Source: Plumapathes pennacea (Eukaryota; Cnidaria; Anthozoa; Antipatharia; Myriopathidae). Taken from it: DNA of 64,000 nucleotides. The notes under the pieces were generated by a model, which had not been told where the DNA came from, searched no databases, and was given only the letters and a program-made list of their open reading frames with translations. The position numbers were made by a program, and so were the translations under genes. Positions 9,351 through 19,654 of this stretch are shown piece after piece; position 1 is the first letter of the stretch, and every line of letters begins with the position of its first letter. The stretch covers positions 17,541,097-17,605,096 of the forward strand of contig OZ038466.1 of NCBI GenBank assembly GCA_964036295.1. The letters run 5' to 3'.

Positions 9351-10701
9351 CATAGGTCCGCAAAGCGTACGTGAAGCTATTTGCTAGTTGATGATAGTCT
9401 ATGATAGGTAGTTCGTGTTACAACGGGGCACGAACTATCATCGAATATTATAACCGTTTGATCGGGGTTTTACACTATGTTCTACTATGCCAGCTACGTA
9501 CTATGCATGACCAAACACAAATGCACAAACATGACAGTTTATTATATGATTATTTTGAGCTGATCGACATAAAAGGAGGAAAGTATAGTTTGCCAAAATA
9601 TTTCAAGTCGTTCTGTAAATTTCTGCGAGGTAAGCCAGACTTTGACTCGTTCTGGTAGTTTCGTATTAACGTAACACACTCCAGCCAAACAAACCTGTTT
9701 CTCGTGCTCTTCGAACGGTGGTGAAATAGATTCACAGTAAAATTTCCTGTCGATTTTTCATTAGCGACAAAACCCGCTAGAGACAATTTTTGTAAACAAA
9801 CAACTCAGACAAACCACAGTCGATCTGGTCATGAAATCATGTGTCAACAAACATATCATGCGAGGTAAACCAGATTTTGACTCGTTATAATAGTTTCGTA
9901 ACGTAACACACTCCAGCCGAACAAACCTGTTTCTCGTGCTATTCGAACGGTGGTGAAAAGGATTCACAGTAAAATTTCCTGTCGATTTTTCATTAGTGAC
10001 AGAATCCGCTCGAGACAATTTTATAAACAAACAACTCAGACATACCACAGTCGATCTGCATTTGCAATTATGGCATGAAATCATGTGTCAACAAACATAT
10101 CAGCGAACGCAAAAAAACTCGGAATAAGCTTTTACCTTTGCCAAAACATATGTCATGGTCACACCATACAGCTGTGTTCCTTCTTTTGTGAGCGGAGCGT
10201 ATATTCGCAAATGTGTCCAGAAATGTCGCTCTAAATGTGAATCTGTGTCGCCTGTTTGCCAGATACTACGGATATGTCAGCCGGGGCCTGAAGGGGGAGC
10301 AGATTTCCACATGCAACCAAAGAATCGGCAACGCTCACAGCCGCCATTAAATAATGACTTCCACGTGCGAGAGAGCCAATTATATTTAGAAAACCCCTCC
10401 CCGGAGAGGTAATTTAGCTTCTGACATTCTGTCGCAAAGTTATAACATTAGCACGGAAACCCTTCACTGGAAATCTCTCTGTGCATTCTTTGTGTTAAGT
10501 AGATAATAAAAGACAAACTTTCTCACAGGACCTGTACCACGGCGGCTTTTATATGGATAACACTTCATACTCCTCCCCACTCAGTAGTTTTTGCCCCCTA
10601 GAGGGGGAGCATTTTAATGACCTAATGAGATGGGCCGAACGGCGATTCAACTATCGCCCAAACGCCGACATAGAAGCTATTTGCATATTGCAAATAGCTT
10701 C
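9351..10701. mobile_element. 1.35 kb insertion in the A2-B2 intron
   Basis: Units 1, 3, 4 and 5 have only poly-A and (TA)n at this place. The insert has GAAGCTATTTGC near its left end (9373-9384) and GCAAATAGCTTC at its right end (10690-10701). Inside are two tandem copies of a segment of about 200 bp with a 232-bp period (from 9627 and from 9859, beginning GCGAGGTAA). No transposase is recognisable. The element family is unknown to me. Confidence 0.6.
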
Positions 10702-10790
10702 AAAAAATATATATATATAAAGCATTAAAAGAAAACTTGAGTGTTAAAAACAATTGGCAAACTACAAATTGCAACTCGTGGTACACATAC

Positions 10791-11129
10791 ACAACACTTC
10801 AACGCTTAGTTCCGTGGTATGGTTGGTCCTCACTCCGTTAAACACCTGGCATGTGTAATTGCCGCTTTCTTCATACGTGATGCCGGCTGTTCGCAGATAC
10901 AGACGACTGGTGACGTTCCACTGGGACGGCTTCGCATATTCCAAAACCTGAACCACTTGGTTATTATACGCTTCTGAGAACTCGGACAGGTTCTTGATTT
11001 CCTTCCCATCTTTCTTCCACACGACACTAGGAAGGGGTTTCCCGTATCCATGGCAGTCGACCGTCATGTTTCTCGTACCATTCATGAGTTTCAGGCTATG
11101 AGACTTCGGGATATAGATGCGATGAGGCG
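10791..11129 (-). CDS. Ig exon A2
   Basis: A 339-nt phase 1-1 exon encodes an Ig-like domain. The first Cys lies in MTVDCHGYGKPLP, the core is VVWKKDG, the second Cys is in GNYTCQVFNGV. It has SEAYNNQ where most copies have SEAHNNQ. Acceptor TTTTGTAG and donor TTGT|GTATGT match A1 exactly. Confidence 0.82.
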
Positions 11130-11130
11130 C

Positions 11131-11310
11131 TACAAAAAAAAAAACAAAACAAAACAAAAAAAAAAAAAAAAAAAAAAGAAAGAAAAAACAAAACAAAACA
11201 AAAAAAGATAAAAGTTAAAAAGTAATAAAAAAAATGAGTAAAAAAATAAATAAATAAATAAATAAATAAATGAATAAAAGTAAAAAAGTAAAAAAGTAAA
11301 AAAGTAGACT
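11131..11310. repeat. Poly-A and (AAAT)n block before exon A2
   Basis: The block reads as a poly-T splice tract on the minus strand. It is longer than in unit 1 and interrupted by CAAAACAAAAC units, then AAATAAAT repeats and AAAAGT repeats. Confidence 0.75.
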
Positions 11311-11600
11311 CCTGTTAACACACTTCCAGACAAAATACGTCATGTGTTAGGTGTTGGGTTAAAAACAAACAAAAAATATCTATTTAACGATGAGGAATAT
11401 TTTCGATGGTTAAAATTTTCTTTGAGAAGACCTGTTACTTATCAATTCACTGAAAATCAAAAATATAATTAAATATCACAAGGTTCTATTGACATTTTAT
11501 AACTATGTACGATTATGGTGGAGGTGTACAATAAATGCATTCAGCTTTGCAGTGGACTGAGTTCTCTTGAAAAAATAAGTATTTCAGAAAGAACACTCAC

Positions 11601-11867
11601 CTTGAACCTGAACAGTGGCACTGGAGGAAACGTTCCCTTGTCTGTTTGTTGCCACACAAGTGTATCTGCCGTCATCGTCGAACACTGCACTATCGATAAT
11701 AAGTGTAGAGTTCTTGTTTTCATAGGTGGCCCGTTGTGGTAGCCACAAATTGGCTTTTGTCCACGAAATTGTTGCCTCAGGATCAGCACTGGTATTGCAA
11801 ATCAGTTGTAATCTTTCCCCAACTTGAATATATACGTCTTGAAGCGGAGACAGTATCTTAGGTAAAG
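11601..11867 (-). CDS. Ig exon C3
   Basis: This 267-nt phase 1-1 exon encodes an Ig-like domain (LICNTSADP, ISWTKANLWLP, DDGRYTCVATNRQG). It carries TKANLWLP where C2 and C5 have TKDNSWLP, a change shared with C4, so units 3 and 4 are sister copies at this exon. Donor CAAG|GTGAGT is intact. Confidence 0.82.
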
Positions 11868-11992
11868 CTGAAAATAATCATCACATATTAGTAGACACAA
11901 CATTTTGGAGATAATGTTGCCTTTGGGCGCGGACAAAACGCAAGAGGTTCACTGAACCGTGGACAGAAACAGTGTTCAGCAACAAAACTCAC

Positions 11993-12256
11993 CATCTACA
12001 ACCAAACTGGCGACTGCAGAACTGAACCCAGCTCGACTTGAAGCAGCACACGTGTAACTTCCCTCAAACCTCTCTGTGTTGTTCACAGTGAACAGCGTCA
12101 GGTCCCATTTTTTAATGCTGTGTCTTGGAAGAGATCCACCGCTGAAGTTCCATTTGACCGACGGCTCAGGCACTCCACTGACTTTGCATGGAAAGGTAAC
12201 GTTCTGCCCCTCAATCACTAAGCGGTCTTTGGGTCGCTCGGTGAACTGGGGTACGA
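11993..12256 (-). CDS. Ig exon B3
   Basis: A 264-nt phase 1-1 exon encodes an Ig-like domain (FPCKVSGVPEP, VKWNFSGG, GSYTCAASSRAG) with TERFEG in place of the TEKFEG of B1, B2 and B5. The intron just downstream holds CAGTGTTCAGCAAC before the donor, shared with B4 only. Confidence 0.82.
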
Positions 12257-12335
12257 CTGAAAATAGATTTACACACCATTAAGTAAAGCACATATCATAA
12301 AATACTGTTATTTCTTTCTTGTACTGACTGCAAAA

Positions 12336-12337
<2 letters not shown>

Positions 12338-12372
<35 letters not shown>
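12338..12372. repeat. (TA)n microsatellite in the A3-B3 intron
   Basis: It is a poly-A run followed by TATATA repeats. The same site in units 2 to 5 has different repeat numbers. Confidence 0.85.
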
Positions 12373-12374
<2 letters not shown>

Positions 12375-12439
12375 TAAAAGAAAACTTGAGTGTTAAAAAC
12401 AATTGGCAAACTACAAATTGCAACTCGTGGTTCACATAC

Positions 12440-12778
12440 ACAACACTTCAACGCTTAGTTCCGTGGTATGGTTGGTCCTCACTCCGTTAAACACCTGGCA
12501 TGTGTAATTGCCGCTTTCTTCATACGTGATGCCGGCTGTTCGCAGATACAGACGACTGGTGACGTTCCACTGGGACGGCTTCGCATATTCCAAAACCTGA
12601 ACCACTTGGTTATTATGCGCTTCTGAGAACTCGGACACGTTCTTGATTTCCTTCCCATCTTTCTTCCACACGACACTAGGCAGGGGTTTCCCGTATCCAT
12701 GGCAGTCGACCGTGATGTTTCTCGTACCATTCATGAGTTTCAGGCTATGAGGCTTCGGGATATAGATGCGATGAGGCG
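12440..12778 (-). CDS. Ig exon A3
   Basis: A 339-nt phase 1-1 exon encodes an Ig-like domain (ITVDCHGYGKPLP, VVWKKDG, GNYTCQVFNGV). It has PKPHSLKL and KNVSEF where A1 has PKSHSLKL and KNLSEF. The intron position just after the donor has GAAC in place of TACC, shared with unit 5. The acceptor follows a 60-base A-rich tract on the plus strand. Confidence 0.82.
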
Positions 12779-12779
12779 C

Positions 12780-12916
12780 TACAAAAAAAAAACAAAACAA
12801 AAAAAACAAAAACAAAAAAAAACAAAAAAAAAACAAAAAAACAAAAAAACAAAAAAGAAAAGAAAAGAAAAAAGAAAGATAAAAGATAAAAAGTAATAAA
12901 AAAAATGAGTAAAAAA

Positions 12917-12959
<43 letters not shown>

Positions 12960-12975
12960 AAGTAAAAAAGTAGAC
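12780..12975. repeat. Poly-A, AAAAAC and (AAAT)n block before exon A3
   Basis: This is the longest of these blocks: AAAAAC units, AAAAG units, then about ten AAAT repeats. Read on the minus strand it is the pyrimidine tract and upstream intron of A3. Confidence 0.8.
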
Positions 12976-13266
12976 TCCTGTTAACACACTTCCAGACAAA
13001 ATACGTCATGTGGAAGGTGTTAGGTTAAAAACAAACAAAAAATATCTATTTAACGACGAGGAATATTTTCGATGGTTAAAATTTTCTTTGAGAAGACCTG
13101 TTACTTATCAATTCACTGAAAATCAAAAATATAATTAAATATCACAAGGTTCTATTGACATTTTATAACTATGTACGATTATGGTGGAGGTGTACAATAA
13201 ATGCATTCAGCTTTGCAGTGGACTGAGTTCTCTTGAAAAAATAAGTATTTCAGAAAGAACACTCAC

Positions 13267-13533
13267 CTTGAACCTGAACAGTGGCACTGGAGGAAACGCT
13301 CCCTTGTCTGTTTGTTGCCACACAAGTGTATCTGCCGTCATCGTCGAACACTGCACTATCGATAATAAGTGTAGAGTTCTTGTTTTCATAGGTGGCCCGT
13401 TGTGGTAGTCACAAATTGGCTTTTGTCCACGAAATTGTTGCCTCAGGATCAGCACTGGTATTGCAAATCAGTTGTAATCTTTCCCCAACTTGAATATATA
13501 CGTCTTGAAGCGGAGACAGTATCTTAGGTAAAG
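13267..13533 (-). CDS. Ig exon C4
   Basis: A 267-nt phase 1-1 exon encodes an Ig-like domain close to C3, with TKANLWLP changed to TKANLWLPQ following a TAC-rich variant, and GNVSSS changed to GSVSSS by one base (GAACGCT against GAACGTT on the plus strand). Both cysteines and the tryptophan are kept; splice sites are intact. Confidence 0.8.
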
Positions 13534-13658
13534 CTGAAAATAACCATCACATATAATTAGACACAACATTTTGGAGATAATGTTGCCTTTGGGCGCGGAC
13601 AAAACGCAAGAGGTTCACTGAACCGTGGACAGAAACAGTGTTCAGCAACAAAACTCAC

Positions 13659-13922
13659 CATCTACAACCAAACTGGCGACTGCAGAACTGAACTCAGCTC
13701 GACTTGAAGCAGCACACGTGTAACTTCCCTCAAACCTCTCTGTGTTGTTCACAGCGAACAGCGTCAGGTCCCATTTTTTAATGCTGTGTCTTGGAAGAGA
13801 TCCACCGCTGAAGTTCCATTTGACCGACGGCTCAGGCACTCCACTGACTTTGCATGGAAAGGTAACGTTCTGCCCCTCAATCACTAAGCGGTCTTTGGGT
13901 CGCTCGGTGAACTGGGGTACGA
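13659..13922 (-). CDS. Ig exon B4
   Basis: This 264-nt phase 1-1 exon encodes an Ig-like domain (FPCKVSGVPEP, VKWNFSGG, GSYTCAASSRAE). It is the only B exon with SRAEFSS; the others read SRAGFSS. TERFEG is shared with B3. Splice sites are intact. Confidence 0.82.
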
Positions 13923-14096
13923 CTGAAAATAGATTTACACACCATTAAGTAAAGCACATATCATAAAATACTGTTATTTCTTTCTTGTACTGACTGCAAA
14001 AAAAAAATAAATAAAAATATATATAAAGCATTAAAAGAAAACTTGAGTGTTAAAAACAATTGGCAAACTACAAATTGCAACTCGTGGTACACATAC

Positions 14097-14435
14097 ACAA
14101 CACTTCAACGCTTAGTTCCGTGGTATGGTTGGTCCTCACTCCGTTAAACACCTGGCATGTGTAATTGCCGCTTTCTTCATACGTGATGCCGGCTGTTCGC
14201 AGATACAGACGACTGGTGACGTTCCACTGGGACGGCTTCGCATATTCCAAAACCTGAACCACTTGGTTATTATGCGCTTCTGAGAACTCGGACAGGTTCT
14301 TGATTTCCTTCCCATCTTTCTTCCACACGACACTAGGCAGGGGTTTCCCGTATCCATGGCAGTCGACCGTCATGTTTCTCGTACCATTCATGAGTTTCAG
14401 GCTATGAGGCTTCGGGATATAGATGCGATGAGGCG
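14097..14435 (-). CDS. Ig exon A4
   Basis: A 339-nt phase 1-1 exon encodes an Ig-like domain (MTVDCHGYGKPLP, VVWKKDG, GNYTCQVFNGV) with PKPHSLKL and KNLSEF. Acceptor and donor match A1. It differs from A2 and A3 at only a few positions, so duplication is recent. Confidence 0.82.
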
Positions 14436-14869
14436 CTACAAAAAAAAAAAAACAAACAAACAAAAAAACAAAAAAACAAAAGAGAAAAGAAAAGAAAAAA
14501 AGATGAAAGATAAAAAGTAATAAAAAAAAAGTAAAAAAATAAATAAATAAATAAAAGTAAAAAAGTAAAAAAGTAGACTCCTGTTAACACACTTCCAGAC
14601 AAAATACGTCATGTGGAAGGTGTTAGGTTAAAAACAAACAAAAAATATCTATTTAACGATGAGGAATATTTTCGATGGTTAAAATTTTCTTTGAGAAGAC
14701 CTGTTACTTATCAATTCACTGAAAATCAAAAATATAATTAAATATCACAAGGTTCTATTGACATTTTATAACTATGTACGATTATGGTGGAGGTGTACAA
14801 TAAATGCATTCAGCTTTGCAGTGGACTGAGTTCTCTTGAAAAAATAAGTATTTCAGAAAGAACACTCAC

Positions 14870-15136
14870 CTTGAACCTGAACAGTGGCATTGGAGGAAAC
14901 GTTCCCTTGTCTGTTTGTTGCCACACAAGTGTATCTGCCGTCATCGTCGAACACTGCACTATCGATAATAAGTGTAGAGTTCTTGTTTTCATAGGTGGCC
15001 CGTTGTGGTAGCCACGAATTGTCTTTTGTCCACGAAGTTGTTGCCTCAGGATCAGCACTGGTATTGCAAATCAGTTGTAATCTTTCCCCAACTTGAATAT
15101 ATACGTCTTGAAGCGGAGACAGTATCTTAGGTAAAG
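14870..15136 (-). CDS. Ig exon C5
   Basis: This 267-nt phase 1-1 exon encodes an Ig-like domain (LICNTSADP, SWTKDNSWLP, DDGRYTCVATNRQG). An ATTTCG to ACTTCG change makes TISW read TTSW just before the core tryptophan, and GGCATTGG near 14886 makes another single substitution. The frame is open and both splice sites are intact. Confidence 0.82.
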
Positions 15137-15248
15137 CTGAAAATAATCATCACATATGATAAGACACAACACCTCGGAGCTAACGTTGCCTTTGGGCGTT
15201 GACAAAACTCATGAGGTTCACTGAACAGTGGACTGAAACAAAACTCAC

Positions 15249-15512
15249 CATCCACAACCAAACTGGCGACTGCAGAACTGAACCCAGCTCGGCTTGAAGC
15301 AGCACACGTGTAACTTCCCTCAAACTTCTCTGTATTGTTCACTGCGAACAGCGTCAGATCCCATTTTTTAATGCTGTGTCTTGGAAGAGATCCACCGCTG
15401 AAGTTCCATTTGACCGACGGCTCAGGCACTCCACTGACTTTGCATGGAAAGGTAACGTTCTGCCCCTCAATCACTAAGCGGTCTTTGGGTCGCTCGGTGA
15501 ACTGGGGTACGA
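15249..15512 (-). CDS. Ig exon B5
   Basis: A 264-nt phase 1-1 exon encodes an Ig-like domain (FPCKVSGVPEP, VKWNFSGG, GSYTCAASSRAG), almost the same as B1 (LFAVNNTEKF). The intron between B5 and C5 is of the unit-1/2 type (CTCATGAGGTTCAC), not of the unit-3/4 type, which suggests gene conversion or a two-unit duplication step. Confidence 0.82.
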
Positions 15513-15685
15513 CTGAAAATAGATTTACACACCATTAAGTAAAGCACATATCATAAAATACTGTTATTTCTTTCTTGTACTGACTGCAAAAAAAAAAATA
15601 TATATATATATATAAAGCATTAAAAGAAAACTTGAGTGTTAAAAACAATTGGCAAACTACAAATTGCAACTCGTGGTTCACATAC

Positions 15686-16024
15686 ACAACACTTCAACGC
15701 TTTGTTCCGTGGTATGGTTGGTCCTCACTCCGTTAAACACCAGGCATGTGTAATTGCCGCTTTCTTCATACGTGATGCCGGCTGTTCGCAGATACAGACG
15801 ACTGGTGACGTTCCACTGGGACGGCTTCGCATATTCCAAAACCTGAACCACTTGGTTATTATGCGCTTCTGAGAACTCGGACAGGTTCTTGATTTCCTTC
15901 CCATCTTTCTTCCACACGACACTAGGCAGGGGTTTCCCGTATCCATGGCAGTCGACCGTCATGTTTCTCGTACCATTCATGAGTTTCAGGCTATGAGGCT
16001 TCGGGATATAGATGCAATGAGGCG
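15686..16024 (-). CDS. Ig exon A5
   Basis: A 339-nt phase 1-1 exon encodes an Ig-like domain (MTVDCHGYGKPLP, VVWKKDG). It differs from the other A copies by an extra cysteine near the start (APHCIYIP against APHRIYIP), by NYTCLVFNG in place of NYTCQVFNG, and by TTEQSVEV, which is the form found in A6. The unpaired extra Cys could form a new disulfide or be neutral. Confidence 0.82.
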
Positions 16025-16036
16025 CTACAAAAAAAA

Positions 16037-16068
<32 letters not shown>

Positions 16069-16472
16069 AAAAAGAAAAGAAAGAAAGATAAAAGATAAAA
16101 AGTAATAAAAAAAAATGAGTAAAAAAAAAATAAATAAATAAATAAATAAATAAATAAAAGTAAAAAAGTAAAAAAGTAGACTCCTGTTAACACACTTCCA
16201 GACAAAATACGTCATGTGGTAGGTGTTGGGTTAAAAACAAACAAAAAATATCTATTTAACGGTGAGGAATATTTTCGATGGTTAAAATTTTCTTTGAGAA
16301 GACCTGTTACTTATCAATTCACTGAAAATCAAAAATATAATTAAATATCACAAGGTTCTATTGACATTTTATAACTATGTACGATTATGGTGGAGGTGTA
16401 CAATAAATGCATTCAGCTTTGCAGTGGACTGAGTTCTCTTGAAAAAATAAGTATTTCAGAAAGAACACTCAC

Positions 16473-16739
16473 CTTGAACCTGAACAGTGGCACTGGAGGA
16501 AACGTTCCCTTGTCTGTTTGTTGCCACACAAGTGTATCTGCCGTCATCGTCGAACACTGCACTATCGATAATAAGTGTAGAGTTCTTGTTTTCATAGGTG
16601 GCCCGTTGTGGTAGCCACGAATTGTCTTTTGTCCACGAAATTGTTGCCTCAGGATCAGCACTGGTATTGCAAATCAGTTGTAATCTTTCCCCAACTTGAA
16701 CATATACGTTATGAAGTGGAGACAGTATCTTAGGTAAAG
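16473..16739 (-). CDS. Ig exon C6
   Basis: This 267-nt phase 1-1 exon encodes an Ig-like domain (LICNTSADP, ISWTKDNSWLP, DDGRYTCVATNRQG). The lead-in reads SPLHNVYVQVGE where C2 has SPLQDVYIQVGE, so it is a slightly older copy than C2 to C5. Splice sites are intact. Confidence 0.82.
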
Positions 16740-16845
16740 CTGAAAATAACCATCACATATGATAAGACACAACATTTTGGAGATAATGTTGCCTTTGGGC
16801 GCGGACAAAACGCTTCACTGAACCGTGGATATAAACAAAACTCAC

Positions 16846-17109
16846 CATCTGCAACCAAACTGGCGACTGCAGAACTAAACCCAGCTCGACTTGAAGCAGC
16901 ACATGTGTAACTTCCCTCAAACCTCTCTGTGTTCTTCACTCCCAACAGCGTCAGGTCCCATTTTTTGATGCTGTGTCTTGGCAGAGATCCTCCGCTGAAA
17001 TTCCATACGACCGACGGCTTAGGCACTCCACTGACTTTGCATGGAAACGTAACGTTCTGTCCCTCGATCACTACGCGGTCCTTGGGTCGCTCAGTGAACT
17101 GGGGTACAA
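16846..17109 (-). CDS. Ig exon B6
   Basis: A 264-nt phase 1-1 exon encodes an Ig-like domain. It is more diverged than B1 to B5: PKPSVVWNFSGG in place of PEPSVKWNFSGG, LLGVKNTERF in place of LFAVNNTEKF, and DRVVIEGQN. The acceptor (CTATTTTCAG) is followed within 20 bases upstream by the 3' end of a Helitron-like element. Confidence 0.82.
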
Positions 17110-17129
17110 CTGAAAATAGATAGCACATA

Positions 17130-18490
17130 CTAGAAATACGATAATCGCAGATACCCCCTCGCTCTGCCATTGATTGGACTTTTACTTTGGTACTGCTCAC
17201 AAGAGCAGCCTTTGTTTTACCGAAATTCTGGCTCTATCTTTTCTTCGAAGGAGAAAAAGAATGGTGTTTTGCGGTACTTTTGCGTTGATAAAAGAGTCGA
17301 TTGCGTGACACCGTACGTATTTCCCACGGTCGGCACGTCAAATTAATTCATACAGTCTACCAAGCACGTTCTCAAAATTTAGATTTTATAGATACTTAGA
17401 TTTTGAAGTTGGTCGGCCGCCGTAGTACGGGAAAAAAAGGAATACTGATTTTCCAATTTTGAATTCATAGGCAGCACAATTAAATAGGCTTCCTGTGCGG
17501 TTCTTTTTTTACTCCGGATTGCATGCACCAGACTCAGGCATGCATATTTAATGACTCGAATTGTTTTGTATGTGAACCCGCTCAAAACAGCATAATTTCT
17601 CCCAAAATCAAAGCAAAATATGAACGGTTTACTTCAAATTATACACGGGCTTCAGACCTAGTCATACTTCAAAGGGCTTGTGAACGATTCTCGCTGCAAT
17701 CATCAGGTCTGTGATTACAGCATTTGTTACAGTTTTAGTCTTGAAAGAAAAAAATAGGACATTTGAATAAATCATTCAAGACTCCAAGTTCCGATTGCTC
17801 TGAGCGAATACGGTATAGCGTATTAAAACAATACTTCGAGGGAAAATGACCAGCATACAGATTTTAATACATTCTTGAAGTGATCGAGTTACACAAGATA
17901 CGAGATAGATTATATTTGTCACGGTGATTGTTCGACTTCCACTGACTGACCTTTCTTGCTTGTCCTTTCTGAATAAATATCTGAGTTTAACACAAAACAG
18001 CGTCTGAAGCTCCCTATTCGCTTTCAAGCGCTGTTCCCTTTGCGGAGCCGTTTCTTCGGCACGTTTCCCTTCATGATGCTGTCGGTTATAACGTGTTTGT
18101 CGTCTTTTCTCTAGACGTATTTGGCGCTGTTCGATCGTTTCACGACTTCGCATTACCCGTGCCTCTTCCTTTCTCTTTTGAAGACGAGCTTCGCGAGACC
18201 GTTCCGTTTCAAGTTTTCCAGTTTTCAAATTCATTTTCGTGAACACAGTTACGTACAATTGATGCTTCGTTCAAGTCTTTTTTTCTTCCAAATGTCAGTA
18301 AAAACACTGGCGGAGACGCTAATCGATAGTTATTACGTTATTGTTGCTTAGGCACCTGGCCTAAAAGGTCGCCCTATGACAGACTGACGAACATTAAATT
18401 TCGAGATTGGCGACCCTTTTGGAGTATTCAAATAAGGCGATTTTGCTGCATTAGCGTCGTGAATACTACCCTCGCTTCGCTCGGGGATAA
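17130..18490 (-). mobile_element. Helitron/Helentron-like non-autonomous element, copy X1
   Basis: On the minus strand it starts TATCCCCGAGCGAAGCGAGG, a hairpin (18489 downwards), and ends GCGATTATCGTATTTCTAG at 17130. GAGCGAGGGG just before that end is an inverted match to the start. A CTAG end, a subterminal hairpin and short asymmetric inverted repeats are features of Helitron and Helentron elements. It carries one ORF in the same direction (18258-17776) rich in R/K/E/Q repeats (SREARLQKRKEEARVMRSRE), a style known from Helitron N-terminal regions. No Rep or helicase domain is present. It lies in the A6-B6 intron. Confidence 0.5.
17776..18258 (-). CDS. Helitron-type basic repeat ORF in X1 (element gene)
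   Basis: This is a 160-residue ORF. It begins MYVTVFTKMNLKTGKLETE, then has repeats of the pattern RE-x-R-x-x-R-x-E (RSRETIEQRQIRLEKRRQ, TAPQREQRLKANRELQ). After about residue 85 the sequence changes character (LFCVKLRYLFRKDKQE) and the tail looks like chance reading through former noncoding DNA. Arg/Glu-rich coiled repeats of this sort sit at the N-terminus of Helitron-like proteins. Probably a truncated, non-functional remainder. Confidence 0.4.
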   Translation of the reverse strand: MYVTVFTKMNLKTGKLETERSREARLQKRKEEARVMRSRETIEQRQIRLEKRRQTRYNRQHHEGKRAEETAPQREQRLKANRELQTLFCVKLRYLFRKDKQERSVSGSRTITVTNIIYLVSCVTRSLQECIKICMLVIFPRSIVLIRYTVFAQSNRNLES

Positions 18491-18600
18491 TACCATTATT
18501 TCTTTCTTTTACAGATTGCAAAAGATATAAAGCATTAGATAAAAACTTGAATGCTTAGAATAATTGGCAAACTACAAATTAAAACTTGCAGTACACCTAC

Positions 18601-18939
18601 ATAACACTTCAACGCTCTGTTCCGTGGTCCTGTTGGTCCCCACTCCGTTAAACGCCTTGCACGTGTAATTGTTGCTTTCTTTATAGGTGATGCCGGCTGC
18701 TCGCAGATACAGACGACTGGTGACGTTCCACTGGGACAGCTTCGCAAATTCAAAAACCTGGACCACTTGGTTATTATACGCCTCTGAGAACTCGGACACG
18801 TTCTTTATTTCTATCCCATCTTTCTTCCACACGACAGCAGGCAGGGACTTCCCGTATCCATAGCAGTCGATCGTGATGTTTCTCGTATAATTCTTCAGTG
18901 TCAAGGTGTGAGGTCTCGGAATATGGATGAGCTGACGTG
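18601..18939 (-). CDS. Ig exon A6 (diverged A type)
   Basis: A 339-nt phase 1-1 exon has acceptor AATAAATAG and donor TTAT|GTAGGT. It encodes an Ig-like domain: RQLIHIPRPHTLTLKNY, ITIDCYGYGKSLPAVVW, KKDGIEIKNVSEF and NNYTCKAFNGVGTN. It lacks the poly-T tract of A1 to A5 and differs at many residues, so it belongs to the older block that was copied with the retroelement. The same exon type recurs at 31464-32161. Confidence 0.82.
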
Positions 18940-19208
18940 CTATTTATTAAAAGAACACACTAATCAGTGGCGGATGTTTGAACGCGGTTAAATATTTAAT
19001 CGAAAAATTCAAGCTGGAGAGTACACTCGCTTGGTTGTGTGTCTGACTTCATTACGGCTGTGAGGCAGACGTAGTTGCTTTCTGAATATGTATTTGTCAG
19101 AGGCCTCGTGTGACACATCGACAGTTTATCATCACTTTGCCATGTGTAGCAATGATGTGGCTAATAGCAGATATTTTTTTTTATGAAGCCTACAAGAAGC
19201 TCACTAAC

Positions 19209-19475
19209 CTTGCACCTTAACACTGCTACTGGAGGAAGTGTTCCCTTGTCTGTTTGTTGCAACACAAGTGTATCTGCCATCATCGCCCAATACAACGCTG
19301 TTAATAATGAGGGTAGAGTTGTTGTTGTCAAGTACGACACGTGCTGGCAACTGCAAGTTGTCTTTTGTCCACGCAATGTGTGCTGCAGGATCCCCGCTGG
19401 TGTTGCAGCTCAGTTCCAATCTCTCCCCTATCTCGATAAACATGTCTTGTAGTGGAAAAAGGATCTTCGGCAGAA
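19209..19475 (-). CDS. Ig exon C7 (C' type)
   Basis: This 267-nt phase 1-1 exon has acceptor TTACTTACAG and donor CAAG|GTTAGT. It encodes an Ig-like domain: LELSCNTSGDPAAHIAW, TKDNLQLPARVVLDNNN, DDGRYTCVATNRQGN. The C' type differs from C1 to C6 across the whole domain but keeps length and phase. It ends in SSSSVKVQG where C8 and C9 have SSSSTVEVQG. Confidence 0.82.
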
Positions 19476-19654
19476 CTGTAAGTAAACATCAGATAGATTA
19501 GTTTCAGATAAAACTTTTTTTTTCAAGCACAAGGTAAAGGACACGTAATGGTTTTGAATTATAAATTCAAGGTGGAAACGGCAGTAACATTTTTTGTTTC
19601 TTAACCATGTACTTAGAAATATATAAATAAGACTAAATTAGCAACAAATCGTAC

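Noticed and set aside
12699-12896. Plus-strand Lys/Gln-rich ORF
   Set aside because: It is the reverse of the poly-T splice tract before exon A3 and has no coding meaning. The Phe-rich minus-strand extensions of the A exons come from the same tract.
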